A DNA stretch of 8,793 nt from CAYTQK01 sp964439745 (GCA_964439745.1 CAYTQK010000135.1:1-8793); one strand, 5' to 3'; numbered from the stretch's first letter, positions 1 through 6,783 are shown. A program made the numbers and translations. The notes: generated by a model not told the origin, from the letters alone.

Positions 1-963
1 GGGGTTGTTCCGTTCGGAGATATAATCTTTGCGCTCGCGCAGGGGGGGCAGGCGGATTTTCTGGGATTGGAGGCGATAGAGCAGATCCTTGCGAAAGGTG
101 CCCCCCGTGCCCATCTCGTCCAGGTCCCGGTTGGTGGCTGAAATCAGACGAAAATCGCTTTTGATCTCGGTGGTGCTGCCCACCGGCCGAAACCGTTTTT
201 CTTCCAGTACCCGCAGAAATTTTTTCTGGCTCTCCGGGGGCAACTCGCCGACTTCATCCAGAAACAAGGTCCCCTGGTGGGCCAGCTTGATGAGGCCGTC
301 ACGATCCCGGGCGGCGCCGGTAAAGGCGCCTTTGACATGGCCGAAGAGGTTGCTTTCGATCAGATGCTCACTGAGGGCGGTACAGTCCACCACGATAAAG
401 TTTTCTTCGTTCCGCTGGCTGTTCAGGTGGATGGCGCGGGCGAACAACTCCTTGCCGGTCCCGGTTTCCCCGGTCAACAGGACACTGTGTTCGCCATCGG
501 CCGCTTCGGCCACCTGTTCCAGGCAATCATTGATGGCCGGGCTGCTGCCGATGATCCCGTTGCGTTTGAGGATACGGCTTTTTTTCACGGCCTGCTTGGC
601 CTGGCGAAATTCAATGGCCCGCCGGATGGACAGGGTGATACTTTTGACGTCTACCGGTTTTTCAATGTAATCCCAGGCGCCGTATTCCAGGGCCAGGCCG
701 GCGGCGTCGGCATGGCCGTAACCGGTCAGGATAATCACTTCCGGTTGGCCGGGACTGTTGATAAACAGGGGAAGGGCGTTCAGGCCGCTGCCGTCCGGCA
801 GGTGAATGTCCAGCAGCACGATATCAAAGGCATGGACGGCCAGTGCCTGGCGAGCCAGGGATAAATCCCGGGCGGACACGGATGTCCAGCCCTCGGTCTG
901 AATGATCTCGCTCAGCAGGGTACAGATGGGCTGTTCGTCGTCAATAATGAGAATTTTCGTCAT
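1..963 (-). CDS. NtrC-family sigma-54-dependent response regulator (C-terminus outside window)
   Basis: This gene encodes a cytoplasmic transcription activator that would use ATP to open sigma-54 promoters when phosphorylated. The 321 visible residues start with a receiver domain (about 1-115): acidic pair D8/D9, predicted phospho-acceptor D52 in LLDIHLPDG, T80 and K102. The AAA+ domain begins near 137, with Walker A GETGTGKE (165-172), the sigma-54-contacting GAFTGA loop (212-217) and Walker B LFLDEVGE (233-240). The reading frame is open to the first base of the window, so the rest of the AAA+ domain and the expected Fis-type DNA-binding end are cut off. The ATG overlaps the stop codon of the upstream kinase gene (ATGA), and a weak AAAGG lies 9 nt before it, so translation is probably coupled. 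The kinase is its obvious phosphodonor. Target genes cannot be read from the window. Confidence 0.93.
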   Translation of the reverse strand, partial: MTKILIIDDEQPICTLLSEIIQTEGWTSVSARDLSLARQALAVHAFDIVLLDIHLPDGSGLNALPLFINSPGQPEVIILTGYGHADAAGLALEYGAWDYIEKPVDVKSITLSIRRAIEFRQAKQAVKKSRILKRNGIIGSSPAINDCLEQVAEAADGEHSVLLTGETGTGKELFARAIHLNSQRNEENFIVVDCTALSEHLIESNLFGHVKGAFTGAARDRDGLIKLAHQGTLFLDEVGELPPESQKKFLRVLEEKRFRPVGSTTEIKSDFRLISATNRDLDEMGTGGTFRKDLLYRLQSQKIRLPPLRERKDYISERNNP

Positions 964-3725
964 TTGCGGCGGCCTTTTTCTTCATTTTTTCCGGGACCGG
1001 CCAAGACTTGGGCCAGGGCCTGGCGAAGTTTTCCCAGGGTAACCGGCTTGGAGATGACCAGGTCCACCCCGGGCGGCTTACCGGCGCCCGATTCTGTCAG
1101 ATCACCGAAACCCGTGATCATGACAATGGGTTTGCCGGGAGCGACGGCCTTGATGTTTCTGGCCAAGGCATCGCCGTGCATTTCCGGCATGGCCTGGTCG
1201 GTCAGGACCAGGTCGAACCAGTGGTTGTAGAACTTCTGCATCCCTGCGATGCCGTTGACGGCGGTGGTGACCTGGTGGTTGTCTTTTTGCAAGTATTCGG
1301 TGAGCAATTGACGTTGATGGGGTTCATCTTCGACCACCAGGATTTTCAAACAAGAGCGGTCCGGTGGTCTTTCCTGTGCCCCTGGTTTGTGGGGGCTCTT
1401 GGAGACGGCCAGGGGCAGGCGAATGACAAAGGTTGTGCCTTGGCCGGTTGTGCTGTCGATCTCAATCTGTCCCCCGTGACGGACCACGATCCCCTGGGCG
1501 ACGGACAGACCCAGGCCGCTGCCAGCTTCTCCCTTAGTGGTATAAAAAGGATTGAGACATTGATTGCGGATTTCGCCGTTCATGCCCGTGCCCGTGTCAC
1601 TGATGGCCAGGAATAGCCAGTCGTCCTGGGCCCGAGAAGCCAGGCGAAGACGGCCGCCGCGGGGCATGGCGTCCACCGCGTTGAGAATCAGGTTGGTGAT
1701 GGTTTCGTGCAGTTCCGAGGGGTTGCCGTTGACCAGGGCCGGTTCACCAAAATCTTTTTCCAGGCGGATGGTCACTCCCCGGGCTTGGGCTTTGTGTTTC
1801 CAAACCGGTTCGGTCAGGGCTACGGCTTCTTCCGTCAGGAGGTTGATGTCTACCGGTTTCAGGGCCTCTTTGTCCGAGGGGCGGTAGAATTTCCGCAGCC
1901 GTCGCACGATTTGCGAGGCTTCGGTGGCGGCGGTATGGATCATCTTGACGTAGCGGGTGACGGTCTCGGGGTCCTTGATCTTTTCCGGTGATTGCAGCAA
2001 CAGATCACTGAAGCCCAGCATGGAGGAAAGCGAATTGTTGAAATCATGGGCAATACCGCTGGCCATTTGGGACAGGGCCCGGTGTTTTTCCTGGTCGATA
2101 TAGCCGCGTTGGGTCTGCCGCAAGTCCTGGAAGGCTTTTTTCAGGGTGGTGGTCTTGTGCCGCAGTTCGTCTTCATATTGTTTCTGGGTGGTGATATCGC
2201 GGCAGATCCCGCCGGCCGCCCAGATATGACCATTTTTATAAATGGGGTAGAGCGTGTCGATGTGAAAATGCCTGCCGTCGGGCTCTTCGATTTCATGCTC
2301 AAAGGAAGTGGCCGTGCCGGTGGTAAAGACCTGATCCAGCAGGCGGTGATAGCGGGCGGCGAGATCCGGAGGGTAGAGGTCGTCCAGGGGTTTTCCGACC
2401 AGGGTGTCGCCCTTGGCGGCATTGAACTGGGTAACGCGGTCATTGCTGAACAGGTAGCGGCCTTCCCGGTCGAGCATGAAAATATGGTCGGCCGAGTATT
2501 CCACCAGCGAGCGAAAGCGGATTTCACTGGCCCTTAATTCTTCTTCCATCCGTATCCGGGTAGTGATGTCCTCGACAATGCCTTCCAGGTAGAGCGGCTC
2601 GCCGTTGCTGTCGTAGATGGTTTTCAGGTAGAGATTGGCAATGAATTCGGTGCCGTCTTTGCGCCGGTAGCGGTTGCAATAGTGACCGGCTTCCGCGGCA
2701 AGTTTATGGCCTTCGACAATCTCCTGGCGGTTTTCCGGCTGCACATAGATCTGTTGGCCGATGTCCGAAATGCTTTCGATGACCTCGGCCGGGGACTCAT
2801 ACCCCAGCATCTCGGCCAGGGCCGGGTTGACTTCCAAAAACCGGCCTGCAAAGGTGGAGCGAAAAATGCCCAAGGAGGCGTTTTCGAACAGGGTCCGGTA
2901 TTTTTCCTTGCTTTCGTGCAGTGCCTGCAACGCCCGCATGCGGTTGGTGGCATCCTCGTAAGCGGCCACGATCTCACCTGTGGGCAGCTTGAAGACGTAG
3001 TTCTCTCGCCAGCCGGTCATGTGTCCATCCTGGTAGAGAGCGCAGGGCAGATGCTCGGCCCGGCCGGTCCGGTTGACCCGCGCGAACACTTCCAGCAATC
3101 CCAGCTGGCGAACCCCGGGAAACACCTCGGTGACCTGGCAGCCGATGACCTGGTCCCGAGAAATTTTTTCGATCTCTTCGGCGGCGCGGTTAAACTCGAC
3201 GATTACAAAATCCTCACTTCCGGCAACCGGCTCATATGCCGCCAGGCCGATATGGATATTGTCGAACATGGCCTGGCAGCGCTGCCGGCTGGCTGCCAGT
3301 TCCGTCTGTTGTCGGTGCTGCTCGGTGACGTCGGTGATGGCCGTCAGAAAACCGGTCACCCGGCCCTCATTGTCGCGGATATAATCCCAGTCCACCACCA
3401 CGTCGAGGATACTGCCGCTTCGGGTACGGTTTTGGCCATTCCATCGATAGGGCGGGGGCTGCTCCCGGGCCAGTTGCTCCAGCAGAGAAAGTAGTTGCCG
3501 CCCCTTTTCTTCGGTTACGGCCAGATCCTGAATGTTTAATTTTTTCAGCTCCGGGACGGAGTATTCAAAAATCCGGGAATAAGCCGGGTTGATAAACTGG
3601 AACTGTCCCTGGCAATCGATCTCCGCGATGGCCACGGGGATAATCTCAACAATTTTCCGCAGCCGCTGTTCGCTGGTGTCCATCAAGACCTCGGCGGCCT
3701 TATTATTCTTCATATCCTGGACCAT
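960..3725 (-). CDS. Soluble hybrid sensor histidine kinase, four PAS domains plus receiver
   Basis: The 921-residue protein is a cytoplasmic sensor kinase; I see no signal peptide or membrane segment. Four PAS-type domains are placed at about 20-140, 150-262, 272-392 and 400-515; three of them end in PAC-like signatures (DVTEQ, DITTR, DITTQ), the second in DATNR. A HisKA helix follows with H560 as phospho-acceptor in GIAHDFNN. The HATPase domain has an N-box (N678/N682), a G1 box DTGTGM (710-715) and a G2 box GSGLGL (735-740). A C-terminal receiver has E799/D800, D843 in LTDQAMP, T871 and K893. No HPt domain is seen, so the receiver may act as an internal phosphate sink or modulator. The ATG at 3725 has AAGG 7 nt upstream. 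The gene overlaps the response regulator gene by 4 bp, which marks them as cognate partners. PAS ligands (haem, flavin or small molecule) cannot be assigned. Confidence 0.94.
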   Translation of the reverse strand: MVQDMKNNKAAEVLMDTSEQRLRKIVEIIPVAIAEIDCQGQFQFINPAYSRIFEYSVPELKKLNIQDLAVTEEKGRQLLSLLEQLAREQPPPYRWNGQNRTRSGSILDVVVDWDYIRDNEGRVTGFLTAITDVTEQHRQQTELAASRQRCQAMFDNIHIGLAAYEPVAGSEDFVIVEFNRAAEEIEKISRDQVIGCQVTEVFPGVRQLGLLEVFARVNRTGRAEHLPCALYQDGHMTGWRENYVFKLPTGEIVAAYEDATNRMRALQALHESKEKYRTLFENASLGIFRSTFAGRFLEVNPALAEMLGYESPAEVIESISDIGQQIYVQPENRQEIVEGHKLAAEAGHYCNRYRRKDGTEFIANLYLKTIYDSNGEPLYLEGIVEDITTRIRMEEELRASEIRFRSLVEYSADHIFMLDREGRYLFSNDRVTQFNAAKGDTLVGKPLDDLYPPDLAARYHRLLDQVFTTGTATSFEHEIEEPDGRHFHIDTLYPIYKNGHIWAAGGICRDITTQKQYEDELRHKTTTLKKAFQDLRQTQRGYIDQEKHRALSQMASGIAHDFNNSLSSMLGFSDLLLQSPEKIKDPETVTRYVKMIHTAATEASQIVRRLRKFYRPSDKEALKPVDINLLTEEAVALTEPVWKHKAQARGVTIRLEKDFGEPALVNGNPSELHETITNLILNAVDAMPRGGRLRLASRAQDDWLFLAISDTGTGMNGEIRNQCLNPFYTTKGEAGSGLGLSVAQGIVVRHGGQIEIDSTTGQGTTFVIRLPLAVSKSPHKPGAQERPPDRSCLKILVVEDEPHQRQLLTEYLQKDNHQVTTAVNGIAGMQKFYNHWFDLVLTDQAMPEMHGDALARNIKAVAPGKPIVMITGFGDLTESGAGKPPGVDLVISKPVTLGKLRQALAQVLAGPGKNEEKGRRK

Positions 3726-3796
3726 GGGGAAGCCTTTGTTGAGCGGAAAATGTTTCAGATTTCAGCGGTTGTCTGGCAAAAAACTAAATTTTATAT

Positions 3797-3825
3797 CAAA
3801 TATCACATCATTTTTCCGGGGTCAA
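3797..3825 (-). promoter_or_regulatory. Candidate sigma-70 promoter for the kinase/regulator operon
   Basis: On the minus strand TTGACC (3825-3820) and TATTTG (3802-3797) are separated by 17 bp and lie in the AT-rich part of the spacer. Transcription would begin near 3790, giving a leader of about 65 nt before the kinase ATG. The -35 matches consensus at five of six positions but the -10 is poor. A nearby TATAAA has no good -35 partner. This is only a candidate. Confidence 0.35.
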
Positions 3826-3883
3826 TCAGCGATTGGCGGACATTTTGTGTATGGTGCCGCCGTTTTCTGTGGCCGGTGGTGTC

Positions 3884-3915
3884 GGAGCAAAACCCGGATA
3901 TCAAAATTATGCTCC
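3884..3915. repeat. Inverted repeat downstream of the cytochrome b gene
   Basis: GGAGCA (3884-3889) and TGCTCC (3910-3915) form a perfect 6-bp inverted repeat around a 20-nt loop, in the spacer after the membrane-protein gene. It could form a hairpin at the end of that transcript, but the loop is long and no U-tract follows, so it is not a convincing intrinsic terminator. I see no gene in the 219-bp spacer 3726-3944. Confidence 0.25.
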
Positions 3916-3944
3916 TGTCCTGAAACGGGTATTATCGCCATTGG

Positions 3945-4406
3945 TTAATTTTCCTGCCGCAGCCAGGGGGCCCGGGCGATCAGGCAGCCGGCCGCCAGCA
4001 GCAGAAAAATCATGGCCAGGGTCAGGTGCAGAAAGTTCATGGTTACCAGGAGAGGAAAGGGGTAAACAACGCCGGCCAGGTTTTTGAGGGCCATGGCCAG
4101 GCCGCTCAGCAGGGCCAGCCCCACCACCATGGCCCGGAGGCGGCCGGTCCGGGTGAGGCGCCAGCCGTCTTTTTTCAGATAGGCATAGGCGCCCATGAAA
4201 TAGGCCGCCAGCCCCAGCAGTACGGCCCCGGCGAGATAATGGACCTGGACGTTGATAAGAAAGTTGCCGGTCCAGGCAAAGCCCGGCAGATCGGTTACGT
4301 AATAGCGCCGGTAAAGCGGCATGTTGCCGAAACCGGTAAAGAGGATAACGGTCATGGCGGCCAGGTAAAGCCACCCGGCAAAGCGGTTGACGAGGCGGGG
4401 TGTCAT
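3945..4406 (-). CDS. Four-helix membrane protein, putative cytochrome b-type subunit
   Basis: This 153-residue protein is largely hydrophobic, with four predicted membrane helices at about 9-27, 54-77, 90-110 and 118-142. It has only two histidines, H56 (in NVQVHYLAG, helix 2) and H127 (in MNFLHLTLAM, helix 4). Both lie in membrane helices and could ligate at most one b haem. This is reminiscent of the small quinone-reactive cytochrome b subunits of formate dehydrogenase-type enzymes (FdnI-like), but it is shorter and I cannot place it in a named family. Its ATG overlaps the stop of the ferredoxin gene (ATGA); AAAGGAG lies 11 nt upstream, inside that gene. The tight coupling suggests that it passes electrons between the ferredoxin subunit and the membrane quinone pool. 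Direction of flow and haem content are inferred. Confidence 0.8.
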   Translation of the reverse strand: MTPRLVNRFAGWLYLAAMTVILFTGFGNMPLYRRYYVTDLPGFAWTGNFLINVQVHYLAGAVLLGLAAYFMGAYAYLKKDGWRLTRTGRLRAMVVGLALLSGLAMALKNLAGVVYPFPLLVTMNFLHLTLAMIFLLLAAGCLIARAPWLRQEN

Positions 4407-5401
4407 GACGATGTTTTCTCCTTTCTGCTGTTCTGGCCGGCCAGGCGGTGAAAACGGGCCAGGGCGCCGATGACGCCGGCCACCGGTGCCACGGCCAGAG
4501 ACGCCAGCCAGCGGTTGGCATCGGCCATGACATCTTCAGCCGGCTGCAGCGGCGGTTGCCCCGGTCCCTTGGTAATGGACTGGTTGAGTACTTCGAACGG
4601 CACCGGGGAAACGTAAATGGTATTGGTGCCGCCGTTTTCCTCAAGCCCGTAGAGAAAACCATCGGTCTCTTTGGCCAGGGCCTGGGCCTTGGCGATCATC
4701 TCTTTTCGGGGGCCGATCTGCTGAACATCCATGGGACAGACTTCGATACAGGCCGGAAGTTTTCCCTCGGCCACCCGGTCATAGCAGCGGTCACATTTAT
4801 ACATGACCCCGTTGCCGGCGTACTGGGGCAGCAGGTCCAGGTGCAGGCCCACCCCGGATTGACGTTCCGGGATATGCCAGGGGCAGACCATCTTGCACTT
4901 GGCGCCGCCCATGCAGATGTCGGGATGAATCAGGACAATGCCGTTGGTCAGTTGATGGGCGGAACCAAAGGGGCAGAGCTTGGAGCAGGGCGCGTTGCGG
5001 CAGTGCATGCACCGGCGGGGAATGTTCAGTTCAAAGGGGCGGCCCTGGTATTCCCCCCGGGCGTACTGGATATAAAGCCAGTTATAGGGGGTCAGCCGGT
5101 CGGTGATAGCCCGCTTTTCCGGGGAAGACCAGTCCGCGATTCTGACCCGCTCGGCCGGGCGCATGGTCGGCAGAGACTCCGACGGCTGCGGTTCCGGGAA
5201 TTTGTGGGCGTTGAAATCCCGGCAGGCATAGACACACTCCTGGCAGCCGATACATTTGCTCAGGTCCAGCAGGGTGCACAATTCGGTTTCCGGAACAGCG
5301 GCCCGGGCGGCCGTGGCCAGGCCGGTGCCGGCCGCCGCCGCGGTGCCGGCGGTGACCAGGCCGGCCTTGAGAAAGGAACGTCGTGAAAACAAAGATGACA
5401 T
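4403..5401 (-). CDS. Tat-exported, membrane-anchored four-cluster ferredoxin subunit (DMSO reductase / HybA / FdnH type)
   Basis: The 332-residue protein is an electron-transfer subunit predicted to face the periplasm. It begins with a Tat signal (R7-R8 in RRSFLKAG, hydrophobic stretch, likely cleavage after ARA at 34). Four cysteine groups follow: C50/53/56/60, C131/134/139/143, C163/169/173 and C203/206/218/222, matching the fold that normally carries four cubanes. In the third group the usual second cysteine is G166, so one cluster is probably [3Fe-4S]. A single C-terminal hydrophobic segment (about 297-317) followed by a basic tail would anchor it with the C-terminus inside, as in FdnH and HybA. 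The start at 5401 is preferred over the in-frame ATG at 5443 because AGGGGAG lies 5 nt upstream and the Tat signal then begins normally. It is the first gene of the operon with the membrane protein. No catalytic molybdoenzyme or hydrogenase gene is adjacent. Confidence 0.9.
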   Translation of the reverse strand: MSSLFSRRSFLKAGLVTAGTAAAAGTGLATAARAAVPETELCTLLDLSKCIGCQECVYACRDFNAHKFPEPQPSESLPTMRPAERVRIADWSSPEKRAITDRLTPYNWLYIQYARGEYQGRPFELNIPRRCMHCRNAPCSKLCPFGSAHQLTNGIVLIHPDICMGGAKCKMVCPWHIPERQSGVGLHLDLLPQYAGNGVMYKCDRCYDRVAEGKLPACIEVCPMDVQQIGPRKEMIAKAQALAKETDGFLYGLEENGGTNTIYVSPVPFEVLNQSITKGPGQPPLQPAEDVMADANRWLASLAVAPVAGVIGALARFHRLAGQNSRKEKTSS

Positions 5402-5406
5402 GCGAA

Positions 5407-5413
5407 CTCCCCT
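5407..5413 (-). promoter_or_regulatory. Ribosome binding site that fixes the ferredoxin start
   Basis: AGGGGAG on the minus strand is 5 nt before the ATG at 5401. The alternative upstream ATG at 5443 would put 14 atypical residues in front of the Tat signal. Confidence 0.75.
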
Positions 5414-5428
5414 GTCCCGGGTTCGAAA

Positions 5429-5440
5429 ACAACCGGTTGT
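5429..5440. repeat. 12-bp perfect palindrome in the ferredoxin leader
   Basis: ACAACCGGTTGT is self-complementary and lies between the predicted transcription start (about 5488) and the ferredoxin ATG, in the right place for a downstream operator or a leader hairpin. Its half CCGGTTGT recurs twice as an 11-bp tandem repeat at 5564-5585, at the edge of the upstream array, which suggests a shared binding protein. The function is unknown. Confidence 0.5.
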
Positions 5441-5494
5441 CACTCAAAACTTTTTAATTTTTCGCGGAAGGCAAAGAGCTTACGAATTTTTTAA

Positions 5495-5523
5495 ATTATA
5501 AATGAATTTACCATGAATGTCAA
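5495..5523 (-). promoter_or_regulatory. Perfect-consensus sigma-70 promoter for the ferredoxin/cytochrome b operon
   Basis: The minus strand reads TTGACA (5523-5518), a 17-bp spacer, then TATAAT (5500-5495): both hexamers match consensus exactly with ideal spacing. Transcription should begin near 5488, giving a leader of about 87 nt that contains the 12-bp palindrome. The surrounding 5445-5520 stretch is very AT-rich compared with the window, while a GC-rich block with a GCCCG/CGGGC inverted repeat (5538-5554) lies just upstream of the -35. Such a strong core suggests either high constitutive expression or control by repression. Confidence 0.85.
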
Positions 5524-5567
5524 TGCAGCGCCGGCCGGCCCGCAGATGACGGGCAGGTCCTGTCCGG

Positions 5568-5802
5568 TTGTGAACCGGTTGTTGACAGGATCAACACTTT
5601 TTATGAACAGCTTTATGAACAGTTAATCAGCGGCTGGCAGCCGGTTTGGGCGTGCTTGTGAACAGGTTATCAACAGGTGCGGATAGGGGTGAAAAAGTTA
5701 TCAACAGGCGGCAAATCTATTTTCTTGTATTATTTCGAATACTTGTGTGGTTATCGACATTTTGTCAACAAGCGGCGGTCAAAAGTTATGAACTTGTGAA
5801 CT
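5568..5802 (+). repeat. Array of at least eleven DnaA-box-like / TorR-box-like 9-mers in one orientation
   Basis: Plus-strand 9-mers starting at these positions share the form TT(A/G)TNNAC: 5568 TTGTGAACC, 5579 TTGTTGACA, 5601 and 5613 TTATGAACA, 5656 TTGTGAACA, 5667 and 5698 TTATCAACA, 5751 TTATCGACA, 5762 TTGTCAACA, 5786 TTATGAACT and 5794 TTGTGAACT. A weaker copy is at 5588. Pairs are 11 or 12 bp apart (8 for the last), and gaps between pairs (22, 43, 31, 53 bp) are close to whole helical turns. The bacterial DnaA box is TTATNCACA; TTATCAACA and TTATGAACA differ from it at one position. Read on the minus strand, CTGTTCATAA resembles the TorR box CTGTTCATAT. The array fills the space between the hydrolase stop and the ferredoxin promoter and contains no gene. 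The repeats are observed directly; their binder is not known. Confidence 0.85.
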
Positions 5803-5812
5803 AGGGGGGAGA

Positions 5813-6778
5813 TTACTTGGTAAAAATCCGGTTGCGGCGGACAAAAATTTGCCCCTCGGTTTCCAGTTTTTCCAGGGTCAGCATGATCCAGCCGTCGGCG
5901 AAGAATCGTTTCTGCGATTCTGAACCGGTGTAGAGCCGGTTGACAATCCCCCCGGGCGTGATGCCGGAGCGGCCGGCCCGGCGGATAACGGTCAGCACAT
6001 CTTCGGTCCGCTGGCGGCGATGTTCCAGCAGGGACTTGATCCGCTCCCGGGGACGGGTAACAGGGCTGCCGTGAGCGCTCAGAATCAGTTCCAGCCGGGG
6101 CAGGTCCAGAACGCGGCGCAGGGTGGCCTGGTAGTCGTCCAGGTTGGAGCGAGGCGGTCCCAGCCAGGTGGTGATGCGGCGCATGATATTGTCGCCGGAA
6201 AAAAGAATTCCCCGGTCTTCATTGTACAGAAAGATATGATCGTCACAGTGGCCCGGCGCCGGCATGACCTGCCAGGGTTCGTCATTAATGAAAAGGGTGG
6301 TCTCGTCCGGAATAATGAAATCGGGATCACGCTCCAGGGTGGAACCCAGCAGCCGGGGCTGAAAATGCCGGACCACCAGGCGAGCCAGCAGGTCTTTACC
6401 CCGGCTGGTGCGAAATCGCCGGTTCACTGCTCCCTGGTAATACAATTTTTTCGGCTTCATGTTGGCGGCCATGGCCGCGGTCAGAACCGACCGGGTGCCG
6501 AACCGCTTTTTTAAAAACCGCAGCCCGGAAAAGTGGTCGGGATGGGTGTGGCTGGGCAGGGCCCGGCGGACGTGAAAGGACTGGCCGCGTCCGGTCACCA
6601 CCGTTTCAATCCGCTCTAGCCCCGTGGCACGGGGAGCCAGGCTCGCCCGCCGGCCGTACCCGGTGTCGAACATCAAGCCGTCATGACCGGCGATCACGTA
6701 AAGGTTGACCGGCGGCATCAGCGCGCCCATGGTGCCGGTTTCGGTGATCATGAATATGTTCGGAAAAACTTCTTCCAT
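5813..6778 (-). CDS. Metallo-beta-lactamase-fold hydrolase with C-terminal helical/winged-helix-like region
   Basis: The 321-residue protein is a predicted soluble metal-dependent hydrolase. It carries the full metal-ligand set of the fold: HTHPDH (H77, H79, D81, H82), H177 in APGHCDDH, D196 in FSGDN and H236 in SAHG. An N-terminal beta-rich part contains LMFDTGYG (35-42), typical of the first strands. The last 75 residues form a separate region ending in LEKLETEGQIFVRR, like the winged-helix tail of LACTB2-type hydrolases. The ATG at 6778 is chosen because AAGGAG lies 5 nt upstream; an in-frame GTG at 6805 has no ribosome site. The gene starts 36 bp after the sigma-54 activator gene and is probably co-transcribed. 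The substrate is unknown; thioesters, lactones or phosphodiesters are all possible for this fold. Confidence 0.9.
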   Translation of the reverse strand: MEEVFPNIFMITETGTMGALMPPVNLYVIAGHDGLMFDTGYGRRASLAPRATGLERIETVVTGRGQSFHVRRALPSHTHPDHFSGLRFLKKRFGTRSVLTAAMAANMKPKKLYYQGAVNRRFRTSRGKDLLARLVVRHFQPRLLGSTLERDPDFIIPDETTLFINDEPWQVMPAPGHCDDHIFLYNEDRGILFSGDNIMRRITTWLGPPRSNLDDYQATLRRVLDLPRLELILSAHGSPVTRPRERIKSLLEHRRQRTEDVLTVIRRAGRSGITPGGIVNRLYTGSESQKRFFADGWIMLTLEKLETEGQIFVRRNRIFTK

Positions 6779-6783
6779 GGGAT

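Noticed and set aside
277..864. 195-codon plus-strand frame
   Set aside because: It lies opposite the response regulator, whose receiver and AAA+ motifs are complete in the other strand.
3884..3915. Intrinsic terminator after the membrane-protein gene
   Set aside because: The inverted repeat has only 6-bp arms, a 20-nt loop and no U-tract; kept only as a weak repeat.
3907..4662. 251-codon minus-strand frame spanning the end of the ferredoxin gene and the membrane-protein gene
   Set aside because: It is out of frame with both. The arginine/proline-rich translation is typical of a shifted GC-rich frame, while the two overlapping genes have clear features.
4448..5386. 312-codon open frame on the plus strand
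   Set aside because: It is antisense to the ferredoxin gene, which has all its cysteine motifs and a Tat signal. The antisense product is glycine- and glutamine-rich with no recognisable domain.
5402..5443. Longer ferredoxin start at ATG 5443
   Set aside because: It would place 14 residues ahead of a standard Tat signal and ignore the strong ribosome site before 5401.
5631..5643. CGGCT-GGC-AGCCG hairpin as a terminator for the hydrolase gene
   Set aside because: It is short, lacks a U-tract, and lies about 170 nt beyond the stop inside the repeat array.
5568..5802. CRISPR array
   Set aside because: The repeats are only 9 bp, imperfect and separated by 2-44 bp; there are no 25-40 bp repeats or uniform spacers and no cas genes.
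3726..5812. Sigma-54 (-24/-12) promoter in the spacers, as a target of the two activators
   Set aside because: I found no TGGCAC-N5-TTGC-type match on the minus strand in either the 3726-3944 or 5402-5812 spacer.
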